Source: an uncultured Pseudomonadales bacterium
GTDB lineage: Bacteria; Pseudomonadota; Gammaproteobacteria; Pseudomonadales; Azotimanducaceae
Assembly: GCA_938017975.1 (NCBI GenBank)
Contig: CALIKQ010000001.1
Location: 1-38,178, forward strand
Length of the DNA stretch: 38,178 nt
Direction of reading: 5' to 3'
Shown here: positions 1-9,574 of the stretch, one piece after another
Position numbering within the stretch: position 1 is the first letter of the stretch
Layout: the number at the start of each line of letters is the position of its first letter
The notes under the pieces: model-generated
The model's input: the letters and a program-made list of their open reading frames with translations, nothing else
The model's database searches: none
Told to the model about the DNA's origin: nothing
Made by a program: the position numbers and the translations under genes

Positions 1-845
1 TCGAGCGAACCCGAGCTGCTCGTGAAGCGGGCTTAGATACGTTGTTTGTGGGTGATCATCATGTGACGGCAACCAACTACTTCCAAAACAACGTCATTTT
101 GGCTCGTATGCTAGCGGAGTGGGGCGATAAGCCTTTTGGAGCATTGTATTTACTGCCGTTTTGGCACCCCGTTTTATTGGCTGAGCAAATCGGTACGCTC
201 GCAAGCCTTGCGGAGGGTCCTTTCATCATGCAGTGCGGGTTGGGTGACAAAAGACAATGTCAAGCCTTAGGATTTGATTCGGCGCAGCGGGTGGGTCGGT
301 TTACCGCGAGCCTCAGTATCCTAAAAGCGCTCTGGGATGGTGAGACCGTTAACGAATCGAACTACTGGAGCATCCATCAAGCTCGCATCGCCCCCATTCC
401 ATCACAGCACATAGAAGTTTGGGTGGGTGCCGTCGTTGAGCCGGCGATCGAGCGGACGGCGCGTTTGGGTGATGGCTGGCTTGCGGCACCGTCATTGAGC
501 TTTGAGCAGGCTGAGCATGGCCTAAAGCGATATCAATATTATTGCGACCAACTCAACTGTAGCCCAGGAGCCAATGCGATTCGTCGCGATTTTTTGATTG
601 CGCCGACTTCACAAGCGGCCCAAGCCCGGGCGAGACCCTACCTTGAATCGGGCTATCGGGGCATACCCGCCAAGTCACTTCTGATTGGTTCAGTCGCTGA
701 AGTCGTCGATCAGATTGGGCGGATTCAGGCTCTGGGCTTCTCTGATGTGATTGTGCGGAACATCAGTGGTGAGCAATCGGAGTGTTTAAACTCTATTGAT
801 CTATTGAGTGAAGTGAGGCGTCAGGTCGGCGAGGACCCGTTGTAG
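1..845 (+). CDS. LLM-class flavin-dependent oxidoreductase, 5' truncated
   Basis: Luciferase-like monooxygenase (bacterial luciferase fold, FMN- or F420-dependent), a TIM-barrel oxidoreductase; substrate unknown. The frame is open from the first bases of the window: residues before the first possible internal start (TTG at 42) read AAREAGLDTLFVGDHHV, the classic N-terminal beta-strand of the family, so the true start lies upstream of the window. A later stretch QHIEVWVGAVVEPAIERTARLGDGWL matches the typical region of the family where a glycine-rich segment is followed by 'R.A..GDGW'. It ends with TAG at 843-845. About 280 residues are present of a usual 300-350, so only a short N-terminal part is missing. 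The family assignment is secure; the reaction is not. Confidence 0.85.
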   Translation, partial: ERTRAAREAGLDTLFVGDHHVTATNYFQNNVILARMLAEWGDKPFGALYLLPFWHPVLLAEQIGTLASLAEGPFIMQCGLGDKRQCQALGFDSAQRVGRFTASLSILKALWDGETVNESNYWSIHQARIAPIPSQHIEVWVGAVVEPAIERTARLGDGWLAAPSLSFEQAEHGLKRYQYYCDQLNCSPGANAIRRDFLIAPTSQAAQARARPYLESGYRGIPAKSLLIGSVAEVVDQIGRIQALGFSDVIVRNISGEQSECLNSIDLLSEVRRQVGEDPL

Positions 846-1016
846 GGGTTGGTCGCGCTGTGGATTTTGACCCGGGCTGTCCGTCACTCGTTTGAATCTT
901 TTGATGCGCAGCGACTTTATGCGCGCATCGCGAAAGGGCTTGGATGCTTTGAACCGTTTTTGGCTTGAATCTACCTTGTGCTGAAGACCGCCGGTCAATA
1001 AGGGCTGCCCAGCCTT

Positions 1017-2285
1017 CTAGGGCTTAAGGCATCGCAGCACTTCCGCTTGCAAGGTTTTGCCCCGCTCGTTTACAAAATCCAAGACGTGCAAAGATGTTGG
1101 AACAAAAGCGAAGGCGATCTTAAGATTGGGATGCCACTGGAAAATAGACCCCCCCAGCCCCATCCAGCCGAAAAAGCCCTCTCGGCCGTTGTTCAAGCCT
1201 CTGTCAATGGCGCTGACAGGTGTGGGCGGAGGTCCAAAAAGAGCGACTCCGCCTTGCGTGAAGGCCGTGTTCATACCCATATCCCGCTGTATAGGCCTGT
1301 CATGTAGCGCTTGCCAAGCAGAAGCATTGATCACCTGATGCCCGCCGGTAACGCCACCCATGGCCATTGCTGAACCCAATTTTGCAAGGCCGCGAGCGCT
1401 GCAATGGGCGTTGGCCGAGGGTGTCTCCCCTAAAGCGATGGAAGGCTCATTGAACGCGTTGATGCTCTGCATACCCTCAAATGGAACAGGCCGTTTGAGT
1501 CCCATAGTACGACGATTTCTGAGCACAAAGCCTGTAAGTCTTGCAGCTAATTGCATGAAATTGTGGTGGGTTTTGCGGCGACTTTTCATGGGATGCATGC
1601 TGAGTTGTAAATGCTGCTTCAATCCGACGGGCTTAAGTTTGGTGATACGCCCGAGGTCCTCTGGTGGTACACCAATCATAACGTCAGCTTTCAACGGGTT
1701 TTTAATGTTCTGCTCCAAAAACGTGCCCAGGGTTCGCCGTTGTGGGTCGACCCTTCTGAAAATCTCGTTAATGATCCATCCCCGGGTTAGTGCGTGGTAC
1801 TCGCGTCGATCGGCAGCATCTGAAGAGCGGTAATAAAGCGGATGAGATTCAATGATGGCACCGATATGGTTGGCTTGAAGTTTGTCGCGGTGAAGGTCTC
1901 GAGGGTTCAAGGTCTGATTAAGCGCCGCAAGACCGGCCTCATGACGCATGATGTCGGCGACCGTCAAATCAGCCTTGCCCGCATCACCAAATTCAGGCCA
2001 GTAGGTGATCACCTTGGCGTCATAGTCGAGTAACCCCTCCGAGACCAACCAAGCCATGCCGATGGATTCAAGACTCTTGCCGCTACTGAAGACGTTGATC
2101 AGAGAGTCACCAGTAAAATCAGTATCACCATTTGCAGAGCCCCAAAGATCGACGACGCATTGATCATCAACATAGATGCACAGCTGCGCATTATCCTCAA
2201 GATAACGGTGTAAATTTTTTTCAAAGAGCGCCTTGACCGATTCAAAAGCGGGTTTAACGGTGCCACTGACGATGACTTGATTCAT
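1017..2285 (-). CDS. Serine hydrolase, class C beta-lactamase / EstB-type esterase family
   Basis: A 422-residue protein of the beta-lactamase-related serine hydrolase family (family VIII esterases and relatives). The catalytic S-x-x-K is Ser67-Ser-Gly-Lys70 in NVFSSGKSLES, and the second motif is Tyr163-His-Ala in YHALTRG. There is no obvious signal peptide, so the protein is probably cytoplasmic, which suits an esterase or amidase more than a periplasmic beta-lactamase. It is clearly paralogous to the hydrolase at 17182-18324: both share VVDLWG, YWPEFG, a G-K-x-D segment, an H-x-A-G-L segment and YHALT-x-G. It stands alone, convergent with the flavin monooxygenase, and only a weak ribosome site precedes the ATG. 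Substrate unknown. Confidence 0.88.
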   Translation of the reverse strand: MNQVIVSGTVKPAFESVKALFEKNLHRYLEDNAQLCIYVDDQCVVDLWGSANGDTDFTGDSLINVFSSGKSLESIGMAWLVSEGLLDYDAKVITYWPEFGDAGKADLTVADIMRHEAGLAALNQTLNPRDLHRDKLQANHIGAIIESHPLYYRSSDAADRREYHALTRGWIINEIFRRVDPQRRTLGTFLEQNIKNPLKADVMIGVPPEDLGRITKLKPVGLKQHLQLSMHPMKSRRKTHHNFMQLAARLTGFVLRNRRTMGLKRPVPFEGMQSINAFNEPSIALGETPSANAHCSARGLAKLGSAMAMGGVTGGHQVINASAWQALHDRPIQRDMGMNTAFTQGGVALFGPPPTPVSAIDRGLNNGREGFFGWMGLGGSIFQWHPNLKIAFAFVPTSLHVLDFVNERGKTLQAEVLRCLKP

Positions 2286-2465
2286 AAAAGCTACCGAATA
2301 TCAATGAATGGCCCTAAGTCTGCAGGAGTTGAGCCTTAAATGCGAAACCCTTTTGCCCTGCGAGCGCCCTAGGCATTTAGGGGCTATTCCAGGTTTATTG
2401 CGGGCTGGTGGTGAAGGTTCGTGATCTATGAGCGTCAGACCGGTCGAGTAGGGTGGCTGCTGCGC

Positions 2466-3119
2466 TTACTGCATGTGACGAATCACTTTGCCTTCAACCA
2501 TGAAAATGACTTCCTCTGCGATGTTGGTGCATAAGTCTCCAACACGTTCTAGATTCGAGGAGATCGTTGCCAAGGACATGGCTTGACTGACAAGGGAGGG
2601 CGCGTTTTCTACTGCGACCCGGAGGGCTTGGTAGTTCTTTGTGTGGAGGTCATCAACCAAATCATCAATTTGCACCACCCGGCGAGCAAGATCGGGGTCC
2701 TGATTGACCAAGGCTTCAAGGCTCAGAGCAACCATATCCTGAACCGTATCTGTCATCGCGTCGATAGGCAGATCGAAGGCGTGGCTGGGCTCTTTCATCA
2801 ACGCTTTAACGCGCTGAACAATGTTGACGGCTTGGTCGCCCATACGTTCCAAATCATTAGTAACTTTCATAACGACAACGATAAAACGTAGATCGATCGC
2901 GACGGGTTGGTGAAGCGCTAAAATCTTAAGGCAGTTTTCCTCTATGTCTACCTCCAGCTCATTGATATGAAGTTCAAAAGTGTTGACGTCCTCAGCAAGC
3001 GAAAGCTCACGGGTATTAAAGAGCTCGATTGATTTCAAGGTGCTCTCACGGACTAGATCGCCGAGTCGAAGGATATCTTTGCGGAGATTATCTAGATCAC
3101 GCTGTAAATGAATGCTCAT
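2466..3119 (-). CDS. phoU: Phosphate signalling complex protein PhoU
   Basis: A 217-residue all-helical PhoU with two three-helix repeats, residues about 1-110 and 115-215. Each repeat carries the family metal-site pattern: E-x-x-x-D with DLERMGDQAVNIVQR in the first, and NLERVGDLCTNIAEE in the second. PhoU connects the Pst transporter with the histidine kinase PhoR, suppressing the Pho regulon in high phosphate and limiting Pst uptake. It is the last gene of the pst operon, 9 nt after pstB. The length is close to that of E. coli PhoU (about 240). The regulator pair phoB/phoR is not in this window. Confidence 0.96.
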   Translation of the reverse strand: MSIHLQRDLDNLRKDILRLGDLVRESTLKSIELFNTRELSLAEDVNTFELHINELEVDIEENCLKILALHQPVAIDLRFIVVVMKVTNDLERMGDQAVNIVQRVKALMKEPSHAFDLPIDAMTDTVQDMVALSLEALVNQDPDLARRVVQIDDLVDDLHTKNYQALRVAVENAPSLVSQAMSLATISSNLERVGDLCTNIAEEVIFMVEGKVIRHMQ

Positions 3120-3128
3120 AAAAACTCC

Positions 3129-3887
3129 TTAGCCAAACCTTCCTGTAACGTATTCCTCAGTGCGCGTTTCTTTAGGTCGTGTAAATACTTGATCGGTCTC
3201 CCCATATTCAATGAGGACGCCGTTCTCGAGGAACGCCGTATAGTCTGAGACACGTGCAGCTTGCTGCATGTTGTGGGTGACAATAACGATGGTAAATTTC
3301 TTTTTCAGTTCAAACAGCAAGTCTTCGATTCGGGCAGTCGAAACCGGATCAAGCGCTGAACAGGGCTCGTCCATGAGAATGATTTCTGGTTCCATCGCAA
3401 GCGCCCGCGCGATACAGAGCCTTTGCTGTTGTCCCCCAGATAGGTTGAGGGCCGAATCATTGAGCCGGTCAGAAACTTCATCCCAAAGCGCTGCTTGTTT
3501 GAGCGCAGTCTCTACGCGCTCGTTGGGGTCGCCGGGCAGTTTATTGATGCCCGGGCCCCAAGCAACATTTCGGTAAATCGATTTTGGAAATGGATTTGCT
3601 TTTTGGAATACCATGCCAATGCGGAGTCTGGCCTCAACAGGGTCAACATTCTCCGCGTAAAGGTCTGAGCCCCGATAAAGAATTTGCCCTCGATGGGATA
3701 CACCGTCGATGAAATCATTCATTCTATTCAATGATCTCAAGAATGTGCTCTTGCCGCAGCCCGAGGGGCCGATAATGGCGGTAATTTTTTTCTCTAATAT
3801 AGGAAGTGTGACATTTTTTACGGCGTCATCTTTACCATAAGCAATAGAGAGATCGAGTGCGTTTAGGATTGGAACTGCGTCGCTCAT
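3129..3887 (-). CDS. pstB: Phosphate ABC transporter ATP-binding protein PstB
   Basis: A 252-residue ABC ATPase that powers high-affinity phosphate import with PstC and PstA. Walker A is GPSGCGKST at residues 40-48, the signature is LSGGQQQR at 149-156, Walker B is IILMDEP at about 169-175, followed by the D-loop SALD and the switch histidine in IVTHNMQQA. The [17 protein letters not shown] block is diagnostic for PstB among ABC ATPases. The ATG overlaps the pstA stop by 4 bp (ATGA), which implies translational coupling. Confidence 0.97.
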   Translation of the reverse strand: MSDAVPILNALDLSIAYGKDDAVKNVTLPILEKKITAIIGPSGCGKSTFLRSLNRMNDFIDGVSHRGQILYRGSDLYAENVDPVEARLRIGMVFQKANPFPKSIYRNVAWGPGINKLPGDPNERVETALKQAALWDEVSDRLNDSALNLSGGQQQRLCIARALAMEPEIILMDEPCSALDPVSTARIEDLLFELKKKFTIVIVTHNMQQAARVSDYTAFLENGVLIEYGETDQVFTRPKETRTEEYVTGRFG

Positions 3888-4759
3888 GATTTTGAACCTC
3901 GGTATCGGATATAAACGGCTAGTGCATTCATCAGGAGCAGGACTCCGAGCAACACGATGATGCCCCCTGCAGCCAGTTCATGGAAAGTCTCTTGAGGCCT
4001 TGCGGTCCAGTTAAAGATCTGGATTGGCAGTGCGGTGAACTCGTCCATTGGGCTCTCTGGTAGAAACGCGACGTACGTTAATGCGCCAATCATAATCAGT
4101 GGTGCGGTTTCACCAATTGCTCGTGACAGGGCAAGAATGATTCCTGTCAAAATACCTGGCAATGCGGCTGGCAAGACGTGTGCTCTAACCACTTGCCAAC
4201 GTGTTGCGCCTAAGGCAAATGCGGCCTGCCGAAGCGAATTTGGGATCGCTCTGATGGCCTCTTTAGCGGCAATGATGATCACGGGTAAGATCAGCAGCGA
4301 CATGGTCATTGCGCCAGCAATGACGCTTCGATTAAGTCCCATAAAGCGCACAAACAATGCAAGGCCTAAAATTCCAAATACAATCGAGGGAACACCAGCG
4401 AGGTTTGCAATATTGACTTCTATAAGCTGAGTCCACCGGTTCTTGGGAGCGTACTCTTCTAAGTAAATCGCCGCGAGCACGCCGGTTGGAATCGCGAGCA
4501 GCGCAGTCAGCGAAACGAGCCATAATGTTCCGACGAAGGCTGATAAAATCCCGGCTTTTTCAGGAAATCTAGAGGGATAGCTGGTCATAAACTGCCAATC
4601 TACCCAGCGATATCCATCGCTGATAATTTGATAAAGCAGGATGCCTAGGATCAGAACTGCAGAGCCTGTCACTGCAATACAAAAGTACTTAAAGAAAGTT
4701 GCCTTCGCTTGACGCTGGCGCAAACGCTGACTGGTTACAAGATCTTTATTGGTTGTCAT
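3884..4759 (-). CDS. pstA: Phosphate ABC transporter permease PstA
   Basis: A 291-residue inner-membrane permease with about six transmembrane segments and the binding-protein-dependent transport domain. The EAA coupling loop is visible around residues 165-195 ([20 protein letters not shown]). The region [20 protein letters not shown] is typical of PstA. It works as a heterodimer with PstC. It starts 8 nt downstream of pstC and overlaps pstB by 4 bp, so expression is presumably operonic. Confidence 0.96.
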   Translation of the reverse strand: MTTNKDLVTSQRLRQRQAKATFFKYFCIAVTGSAVLILGILLYQIISDGYRWVDWQFMTSYPSRFPEKAGILSAFVGTLWLVSLTALLAIPTGVLAAIYLEEYAPKNRWTQLIEVNIANLAGVPSIVFGILGLALFVRFMGLNRSVIAGAMTMSLLILPVIIIAAKEAIRAIPNSLRQAAFALGATRWQVVRAHVLPAALPGILTGIILALSRAIGETAPLIMIGALTYVAFLPESPMDEFTALPIQIFNWTARPQETFHELAAGGIIVLLGVLLLMNALAVYIRYRGSKS

Positions 4760-4767
4760 TTTAAACT

Positions 4768-5667
4768 CTACTCGTAGACTTCTCTAAAACGTCTCATGAT
4801 CCAAGTGCCAAAAATATTGAGGATCAGAGTGGTCGCAAAGAGCACTGTCGCGACCGCAAACAGTGTCTGATAGGTCAAGCTTCCAGCGGGTGTATCACCA
4901 AGACTGACCTGCACGATATAAGCTGTCATTGTTTGTATAGATTCAAGTGGGTTGAGGGTTAAGTTTGGGGTTGCGCCTGCCGCAAGCGTTACTGCCATTG
5001 TCTCGCCGATCGCCCTAGAGACAGCTAGAACAAAGGCCGCAAAAATTCCAGACAGTCCAGCCGGAACCACGACGCGAGTCGTTACCTCAAATGACGTGGC
5101 GCCCAAAGAATAGGCGCCGTGCCGCAGAGACTGAGGTACTGCCCGGAGCGCATCATCGCAAAGCGACGCCACCATGGGTAAGACCATGATGCCCACCACA
5201 ATGGCGGCGCTGGCAGCATTGAAGACTTGAGTGTCTGGGATAAAGTTACGGATCAGAGGTGTGACAAAGGTTAGCGCAAAAAAGCCATACACCACCGTCG
5301 GAATACCCGCCAAAATCTCAAGGGTTGGCTTGATGATTGATCTCGCTCGAGCACTGGCGTATTCACTCAGAAACACTGCGCAAGCTACGCCGATGGGTAA
5401 TGCAAGCAAGGCGACACCAACCACGATCAGAGCCGTGCCTGCCACCAAAGGCAAAATTCCATAGCTTTTGGGCTCAAGTAGGGGCGTCCAGCGGGTGCCG
5501 AAGAGAAACTCCGTCACCGAGACAGACTCAAAAAAAATCAGCGTCTCTCGGATGAGGATAAAAATCACGACAGCAGTTGTAATGACCGATAGGAACGCGC
5601 AAAGGAAAAAGACGCGCTCCAGTATCGACTCGCCCCAACGGATGGATTTTCTGGAAAGTGCAGTCAT
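4768..5667 (-). CDS. pstC: Phosphate ABC transporter permease PstC
   Basis: A 299-residue inner-membrane permease and partner of Pst[21 protein letters not shown] near residue 80 is the hallmark PstC segment before the permease domain, and the EAA loop reads [20 protein letters not shown]. About six transmembrane helices. An AAGGG ribosome site lies 6 nt before the ATG. It follows pstS after an 85-nt gap, a usual place for differential expression of the binding protein, although I see no convincing attenuator hairpin in that gap. Confidence 0.96.
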   Translation of the reverse strand: MTALSRKSIRWGESILERVFFLCAFLSVITTAVVIFILIRETLIFFESVSVTEFLFGTRWTPLLEPKSYGILPLVAGTALIVVGVALLALPIGVACAVFLSEYASARARSIIKPTLEILAGIPTVVYGFFALTFVTPLIRNFIPDTQVFNAASAAIVVGIMVLPMVASLCDDALRAVPQSLRHGAYSLGATSFEVTTRVVVPAGLSGIFAAFVLAVSRAIGETMAVTLAAGATPNLTLNPLESIQTMTAYIVQVSLGDTPAGSLTYQTLFAVATVLFATTLILNIFGTWIMRRFREVYE

Positions 5668-5752
5668 ACGGAACCCTTTATCCTAGGGGACATTGATTTT
5701 CGCAGACGCGCCAATAGTGCACGTTTCCAGATGGGAGCGCATCGTCGGCACA

Positions 5753-6736
5753 TCAATTTTTGTCCGTGAGGTGCGGCAATGGTGCATCGCCGTGATAGCT
5801 TGAGCCGCTATTGCGATTTGCAACACGTTGCCTTGCTGCCTCGTAAGCAGCCTCGGGAAGAGCGATATAGCCGACTTCCTGAGCTAAAATCGCTGCATTG
5901 TTGAGATAGAAGCTGATGAAACCAGAGATTTGAGGCTGATCAAGTGCGGCAGCGTTGGCGTAAATGTAGATCGGTCTGGAAAGTGGGCTGTAACTCCCGT
6001 CGTTAATGGTTTTTTCGGTGGGTGCGATAGGCCCTTTGCCCCCATCAATGGGCACGATCTTAAGCTTCTCAGCATTTTCAGAGTAGTATGCGTAGCCGAA
6101 ATAGCCCAAAGCATAGGTGTCGCCAGAGATGCCTTGAACAAGAACGTTATCATCCTCGCTCGCAGTGAAATCAGGACGAGAAGCTTGCTCTTTTCCATTA
6201 ATGGTGCCGGTGAAATAGTCAAAGGTGCCGGAATCAGTGCCTGGACCGTAGAGGCGTATGCGCTGATCGGGCCAGCCGCTGCGGACGTCCGCCCAGGTTG
6301 TTACCGGTGAATCGGGTTTCCAGATTAAGTTCAGTTCTGCCACTGTTAGGAAGTCGACCCAGTCGTTTTCGGGGTTAACAACCACTGAGAGACCATCGAA
6401 CGCAACGGGGATTTCTATGTACTCGATCCCTGTCGCGTTGGCTCTTTGGTTTTCGCTGGCTTTGATGGGGCGGGATGCAGCGTTGATATCGATTTCTTGG
6501 TTTAAGAACTTTTTGAATCCGCCTCCGGTCCCGGATACGCCAACCGTAACCCTGACTCTTGGTTGAACCGCTAGATATTCCTCGGCAACAGCCTCGCTGA
6601 TCGGAAACACCGTACTCGAGCCGTCCATCCGTACGGCCCCGGATAATTGAGAGTCATCAGCCGTTGCCGCGGTATCGCGATCGTTGCTGCAGCCGAGGAT
6701 TAGACAAAGTACTGTGAGCATTAGAATGGGTTTCAT
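5753..6736 (-). CDS. pstS: Phosphate-binding lipoprotein PstS
   Basis: A 327-residue periplasmic phosphate-binding protein and first gene of pstS-pstC-pstA-pstB-phoU. The N-terminus is a lipoprotein signal with lipobox I-L-G-C, lipidated Cys16, so it is probably membrane-tethered rather than free. Phosphate-contacting motifs of the PstS family are visible: GSSTVFPISEAVAEEY, SGTGGGFKKF and INAASRPIK, and later YGPGTDSGTFDYF. AAGGAG lies 10 nt before the ATG. Upstream, 6792-6825 carries TTAA-core repeats that I read as a Pho box. Confidence 0.95.
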   Translation of the reverse strand: MKPILMLTVLCLILGCSNDRDTAATADDSQLSGAVRMDGSSTVFPISEAVAEEYLAVQPRVRVTVGVSGTGGGFKKFLNQEIDINAASRPIKASENQRANATGIEYIEIPVAFDGLSVVVNPENDWVDFLTVAELNLIWKPDSPVTTWADVRSGWPDQRIRLYGPGTDSGTFDYFTGTINGKEQASRPDFTASEDDNVLVQGISGDTYALGYFGYAYYSENAEKLKIVPIDGGKGPIAPTEKTINDGSYSPLSRPIYIYANAAALDQPQISGFISFYLNNAAILAQEVGYIALPEAAYEAARQRVANRNSGSSYHGDAPLPHLTDKN

Positions 6737-6791
6737 GAATTGCGATCTCCTTGTTTTTGATTCTTCAATTAGGCCTTCAAAACACTAATTG

Positions 6792-6825
6792 TGGATAAAG
6801 AAAAGGTTAAGATTTGTTAATTGAA
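6792..6825 (-). promoter_or_regulatory. Probable Pho box upstream of pstS
   Basis: Read on the minus strand, the site is ATTAACA-AAT-CTTAACC-TTTT-CTTTATC: three 7-bp units with a TTAA or TTTA core, 10 then 11 bp apart, about 55-90 bp before the pstS ATG. PhoB-type sites are tandem 7-bp units separated by about 4 bp. The CTTAACC form resembles cyanobacterial Pho boxes more than the E. coli CTGTCAT form. The same core recurs before the porin gene, which supports a shared regulator. Inferred from pattern and context only. Confidence 0.55.
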
Positions 6826-6978
6826 TGAACCGCATAATCTCTGTGATCTTTCGACCGTTATCAGGGGCACAAGCGGTACCTGCTGTCTCCAGAATACCAA
6901 TATTATTTTTTGCTTTGTGCCTTAAAAATCTTATATTTTTACAAATAAATCAATGGTTTAGGAATAATTTAAAATCGA

Positions 6979-7917
6979 TTACTTAAACTTATACTCAATG
7001 CCTAGCGAGGTGATATTTTCTTCACCGTCTTTATCAACCGACGAGTGATAAAGATAAGCTTTTGCGTTCTTGGCCAATTTGCGTTCGATACCAAAGTTAT
7101 AAAAATTGGCATCGCTTTTTATTATGTCTGACCGGCCGGTTTGGGCGACGAGCTTGTATTGGTTGAAGGCGTAACTGAGACCTAGGCTGTATCCGCTCTC
7201 GCGCTGCGCACCGATCTGATTGATACGTTTGGACTGCTGAAGGATGGCATTCATCTGCCAGGGCCCAGTCTTGTAGACAGTTGAAAATCGTTGAGTGTCG
7301 TAAACCTTCGTCTTGGCGATGGCCTTATCGTTTTTGCGCATCTTCTGATCAGACGCAAAGCCTAGATAGAGTCCGTTTTTACTCCAGGTGACAGAAGCAG
7401 AGCTGGAAGCATCAAAATTCTCGTCAGAAGGTACGAAAGCGAGTTGTACCCGAAACCGATTGAATTTGGGTGAATGATAAAAAAAAGACTCTTTCGCTCG
7501 AACATCTCCGTTTAAGATGTTTTTGATATCCCCTGCCTGGTCATTGAATAAGTCGGCTTTCCCCTGAGAACGTTTCATTGGCGTGTCATGGGTTCCAAAA
7601 AAGAGCTTACCGAAATTGCCCGAGACACCAATCAATGTGTTCCGCATCGAGAAGAGTTCCTCAGCGCGAAGTCCGCCGCTTACGAGATCGACTTCTTGCT
7701 CGATCTGATAAATAATTTTTAGTGATTCTGTAAGCGGTAGATCACCCTTGACGCCGATGCGAGAAACATGACTTTTAAAGTCGTCATCTGCAGGATCACG
7801 TGCCTCATAGGCAACGTTGATCTCACCATACACCTTGGTCTTTATCTCGGTCGCCTTGGCCTCATAGTTACTAAGGCCAATGAAGATCAAGCTCAAAAAC
7901 AGGGTTAGTCGATACAC
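6979..7917 (-). CDS. Outer-membrane porin, Gram-negative porin family (Porin_4 type)
   Basis: A beta-barrel porin. After a signal peptide it starts TKVYGEINVAYEA, followed by SRIGVKGDLPL, IIYQIEQEVDL and GNFGKLFFGTHDTPM, the ordered strands of the Porin_4 family, and it ends YKFK. An extra Lys after the terminal aromatic is slightly unusual. I place the start at a GTG (complement of 7915-7917) because AAGGAG lies 6 nt before it, and because this gives a compact signal peptide (MYRLTLFLSLIFIGLSNYEA). The in-frame ATG at 7947 has no ribosome site and would make a longer N-region. The neighbouring pst genes and a Pho-box-like array upstream suggest a phosphate-starvation porin, possibly anion- or phosphate-selective; the sequence does not prove selectivity. 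Confidence 0.85.
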   Translation of the reverse strand: MYRLTLFLSLIFIGLSNYEAKATEIKTKVYGEINVAYEARDPADDDFKSHVSRIGVKGDLPLTESLKIIYQIEQEVDLVSGGLRAEELFSMRNTLIGVSGNFGKLFFGTHDTPMKRSQGKADLFNDQAGDIKNILNGDVRAKESFFYHSPKFNRFRVQLAFVPSDENFDASSSASVTWSKNGLYLGFASDQKMRKNDKAIAKTKVYDTQRFSTVYKTGPWQMNAILQQSKRINQIGAQRESGYSLGLSYAFNQYKLVAQTGRSDIIKSDANFYNFGIERKLAKNAKAYLYHSSVDKDGEENITSLGIEYKFK

Positions 7918-7960
7918 AGGCGTCTCCTTCAAATCCATGGTGGGCAAGTTAGAGGAGGTT

Positions 7961-8019
7961 CGTAAAGATTGATTAAGGGCTATGTTAAGATTTTGTTAAA
8001 ATTTTAAGAATCAGTTAAA
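7961..8019 (-). promoter_or_regulatory. Array of Pho-box-like repeats upstream of the porin gene
   Basis: On the plus strand there are TTAA-core units (TAAAG, TTAAG, TTAAG, TTAAA, TTAAG, TTAAA) starting at 7963, 7973, 7985, 7996, 8004 and 8015. The best pair is TGTTAAG-ATTT-TGTTAAA (7983-8000), exactly 11 bp apart; on the minus strand it reads TTTAACA-AAAT-CTTAACA. This is the geometry of PhoB-family sites. The array sits 45-100 bp before the porin start, where an activator would bind. It shares its core with the pstS upstream site. Inference by pattern. Confidence 0.55.
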
Positions 8020-8354
8020 AATGCTTCACAATGGTCGGCAGGTAACTTTTCCCTAGCGGACGACTAAGGCATCGGTTAAATAAGGGCCAATTTCAGCAAA
8101 TCGCTTTTTCAGACATTCTCTATCTTGCAAAGCAGCCTCGACTTGGCACCCAAATTTATTCTGATTCGATACATTTCTCCCAAATGATTCGGCACGACAT
8201 TTAACCTCTGGGCGTCAGTCAGTGAGTTTCCCGTTACTATTTAGCTGGTTTTTGCCGCTAAGGTTCTTGAAGATAGCTAACCTGAAGATAGGTAAATCGG
8301 TGATCAAAGGGTCTTCTACCGGGTCATCACTTTTTAATCAAGGTAGGTAATGAT
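8020..8354. other. Intergenic region between divergent porin and DUF3089 genes
   Basis: About 335 bp between the porin regulatory array and the GTG of the DUF3089 gene. I see no convincing ORF, tRNA or terminator. It must contain the promoter for the plus-strand gene. AGGTAGG at 8341-8347 is the ribosome site for the start at 8355. Confidence 0.5.
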
Positions 8355-9548
8355 GTGAAAAATAACTATCTAAGAGGGCTGCTGACCCTTTTCATTGTCG
8401 CTGCGGTTTTTGGGCTCTTTGTCCTTAAGACGGATGCAGGCGGGGCACTGATGATGAAAGCCTTCGTCACGATGAATAAACCTTCTGGTCGCCTCGACCC
8501 CAGCGATGCAGGGTTGACCCCCGATTACGCCCGACTGGCTAACTGGGCAGCGCATCCAGATCTCGAAGATGCAGCGGATCAGGTTCCTTACGGGGTTCGA
8601 CTCGATGCTGCAATCACGGGCTCGGCCTTGGGTTCTGCGGTGTCGCGCCATGAGGTCAATGTATTTTTTGTTCATCCCACAGGGCTTATGAACCAGGCGA
8701 CTTGGACGTCTCCAATGAACGAGCACTCTGCGACAGAGGAGAACACCCGCTACATGATGGCCAATCAAGCCAGCGTTTTTAACGGTTGCTGCAATATTTA
8801 TGCGCCCAGATATCGCGAGGCCAATATTTTTACTTACTTTATTGAGTCTGATGCTGAGCGGGAGGCCTTGCTAGATTTTGCTTACCAAGATGTCAGACGG
8901 GCATTTGAATATTTCATGCTCCGCGAAAACCTAGGAGCGCCCTTTATTCTGGCTGGTCATAGTCAGGGTAGTCATCATTTACAACGATTGATTGAAGAGG
9001 TCGTTGACCCGAGTGACCTGTCTCAAAAGATGGTTGCTGCCTATCTGCCGGGTACTACGATTAGACCCATTGCACAGTCATGGTTTGATGGTTTGCATCA
9101 CATCCGCCCGTGTTATTCAGCAACAGACACGGGGTGTGTCGTGAGCTGGGATACGATGCCGGATGGAGGGGCCTTGATGCCCAGAGACCGCTCGCATCTT
9201 TGCACCAATCCTTTGTCTTGGAGGGTTAATGAAGCGCGCGCAGCTGCGGCTTTGAATCTCGGTGCGTTGGAGCCAGTTGGGTTCTTCAATTCAAATATTG
9301 GTCAGATGGACGATGCCCTAACCGGCCAAGTCTATGCGCCTCTTTCGGCGCCAGTTAAAGCATTAACCTGGGCCAAGTGCGAGCAGGGCACGTTGTTAGC
9401 GAAGGACAAATTGCCGGATCAATTTCCCCGCGATGCTCTCGGAACCTATCACCAGCTAGACTATGCGCTTTTTTACATGAATATTTTTGAGAACGCGATA
9501 CAACGAGCGAATCAGTATGCGATCGATGCTGCTTCCGTGAATCGCTGA
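8355..9548 (+). CDS. DUF3089 alpha/beta-hydrolase-fold protein, membrane-anchored
   Basis: A 397-residue protein. Residues about 8-25 form a hydrophobic N-terminal anchor, or an uncleaved signal, after a short basic start, so the hydrolase domain is probably periplasmic. DUF3089 landmarks: VNVFFVHPTG near 101-110, then NGCCNIYAPRYREA, and the nucleophile elbow GHSQGSHHL with Ser203. This is the GxSxG of an esterase or lipase-like alpha/beta hydrolase. The start is GTG with AGGTAGG 7 nt upstream. Substrate unknown. It stands alone, divergent from the porin. Confidence 0.87.
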   Translation: MKNNYLRGLLTLFIVAAVFGLFVLKTDAGGALMMKAFVTMNKPSGRLDPSDAGLTPDYARLANWAAHPDLEDAADQVPYGVRLDAAITGSALGSAVSRHEVNVFFVHPTGLMNQATWTSPMNEHSATEENTRYMMANQASVFNGCCNIYAPRYREANIFTYFIESDAEREALLDFAYQDVRRAFEYFMLRENLGAPFILAGHSQGSHHLQRLIEEVVDPSDLSQKMVAAYLPGTTIRPIAQSWFDGLHHIRPCYSATDTGCVVSWDTMPDGGALMPRDRSHLCTNPLSWRVNEARAAAALNLGALEPVGFFNSNIGQMDDALTGQVYAPLSAPVKALTWAKCEQGTLLAKDKLPDQFPRDALGTYHQLDYALFYMNIFENAIQRANQYAIDAASVNR

Positions 9549-9574
9549 ACGCATCCTGGGCCCTGCGTTTTAGT

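Noticed and set aside
801-998. Minus-strand ORF at the end of the flavin monooxygenase
   Set aside because: Overlaps a sure gene, basic low-complexity translation and no ribosome site.
2341-2395. Terminator-like inverted repeat downstream of phoU
   Set aside because: GCCCTA and TAGGGGC pair only with a bulge, the element is more than 70 bp past the stop, and no T-run fits the direction.
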